The notes under the pieces: model-generated
What the model saw: the letters and a program-made list of their open reading frames with translations, nothing else
Database searches by the model: none
Told to the model about the DNA's origin: nothing
Made by a program: the position numbers and the translations under genes
Assembly: GCA_964463145.1 (NCBI GenBank)
Contig: CAYXBG010000093.1
Coordinates: 1 to 6,299, forward strand
DNA: 6,299 bases
Direction: 5' to 3'
From: CAYXBG01 sp964463145
GTDB taxonomy: Bacteria > Acidobacteriota > UBA6911 > RPQK01 > CBDAPI01
Part shown: in pieces, positions 5,898 through 6,299 of the stretch
How positions within the stretch are numbered: the first letter of the stretch is position 1
Layout of the letters: each line of letters starts with the position of its first letter

Positions 5898-6299
5898 TTA
5901 TAGGCTTATGCTAAGAATATTCTCACGCATTTTTTTCCGGTAGTCCTTGAACTTTTGATTTAAAGTGGAATCGCTTCGAGATAGGATCTGAACCGCAAAG
6001 AGACCAGCGTTTTTAGCTCCTGCTTTCCCGAGAGACATGGTTGCTACCGGGACTCCTCCCGGCATCTGGGCCGTTGACAGGAGGGCATCTAGTCCTTTTA
6101 AGCTAGAACCAGACAAAGGTATTCCCAGAACGGGTAGTGTGGAGTGGGCGGCGAGGGCCCCGGCCAGATGTGCGGCCATACCGGCGGCAGCTATCAGGAC
6201 CTGTATGCCACGCTCCTCAGCTTTGGCTGCATACTCTGCGGTTTCGTGTGGTGTGCGGTGTGCCGACAAAACGAGCATTTCATAGCAGACCCCGAAATC
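5898..6299 (-). CDS. purE: PurE, N5-carboxyaminoimidazole ribonucleotide mutase (5' end beyond window)
   Basis: This is the class I PurE enzyme of de novo purine synthesis, which converts N5-CAIR to CAIR (4-carboxy-5-aminoimidazole ribonucleotide) in the cytoplasm, after PurK. The visible 133 residues begin DFGVCYE, which matches the family's LxxFGVxYE segment, so the frame continues past 6299. The ATG at 6276-6278 is an internal Met, not the start. SAHRTP follows, carrying the catalytic His. Then come AAAGMAAHLAGALAA, the substrate-binding loop, LPVLGIPLSGSSLKGLDALLS, and QMPGGVPVATMSLGKAGAKNAGLFA with the usual Asn in KNAG. The C-terminus ...KKMRENILSISL is normal. By comparison with the ~165-residue bacterial enzyme, about 35 N-terminal residues are missing. 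A purK neighbour upstream, outside the window, is possible but not seen. The gene appears intact apart from the window edge. Confidence 0.95.
   Translation of the reverse strand, partial: DFGVCYEMLVLSAHRTPHETAEYAAKAEERGIQVLIAAAGMAAHLAGALAAHSTLPVLGIPLSGSSLKGLDALLSTAQMPGGVPVATMSLGKAGAKNAGLFAVQILSRSDSTLNQKFKDYRKKMRENILSISL

Noticed and set aside
6276..6278. ATG as the start of purE
   Set aside because: The frame continues upstream to the window edge as DFGVCYE, which matches the conserved PurE segment before SAHRTP; the Met is internal.
6037..6285. Plus-strand 82-codon open frame across purE
   Set aside because: It is antisense to highly conserved PurE sequence and has no independent support.
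1..6299. CRISPR arrays, tRNAs, insertion sequences, toxin-antitoxin or defence genes
   Set aside because: No spaced direct repeats, cloverleaf sequences, transposase motifs or small toxin-like gene pairs were visible; the gaps are short and the genes are core or accessory metabolism.

Overview
This is a gene-dense bacterial window of moderate G+C content (a little under half by eye). It has seven recognisable genes plus the tail of one more, short intergenic gaps, and no tRNA, rRNA, CRISPR array or insertion sequence that I can see. No protein here fixes the lineage. A molybdo-hydroxylase (CO-dehydrogenase/xanthine-dehydrogenase type) maturation cluster next to a DUF420 membrane protein and a class I PurE suggests an aerobic, possibly uncultivated or marine bacterium. 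A Chloroflexota (SAR202-like) or similar origin is only a guess.

Left part (1-3026, plus strand): a tightly packed maturation operon. It holds the last codons of a probable MoxR/CoxD-type AAA+ ATPase (start-stop overlap ATGA), a CoxE-like VWA protein, a MocA/MobA-like molybdenum cofactor nucleotidyltransferase, and an XdhC/CoxF-like protein starting at TTG inside the previous gene's last codons. Together they would attach CMP to molybdopterin (MocA), carry and sulfurate the cofactor (XdhC) and remodel the active site (AAA+ plus VWA). The structural subunits of the enzyme are not in the window and most likely lie upstream of position 1. The coxE-like gene is disrupted: its conserved C-terminus (VDHFLPVHNLASLEQL...) is present but lies one frame over, downstream of about 1195. 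This is the most notable observation in the window.

Middle (2976-3965, minus strand): an EamA/DMT-superfamily ten-helix permease, convergent with xdhC; the two coding tails overlap by 51 bp. A 179-bp divergent spacer follows, and then (4145-5125, plus) a ROK-family sugar kinase that has the sugar and ATP motifs but lacks the usual zinc-binding cysteine cluster.

Right part (minus strand): a DUF420 membrane protein (5208-5786) and the C-terminal three quarters of PurE (N5-carboxyaminoimidazole ribonucleotide mutase), whose 5' end runs off the window at 6299. These are ordinary housekeeping or core-metabolic genes.

I did not find a convincing new multi-gene system. The points worth a second look are the coxE frame disruption, a perfect 12-bp hairpin inside xdhC and a 9-bp one inside the ROK gene, the zinc-motif-less ROK kinase, and the tail-to-tail overlap.
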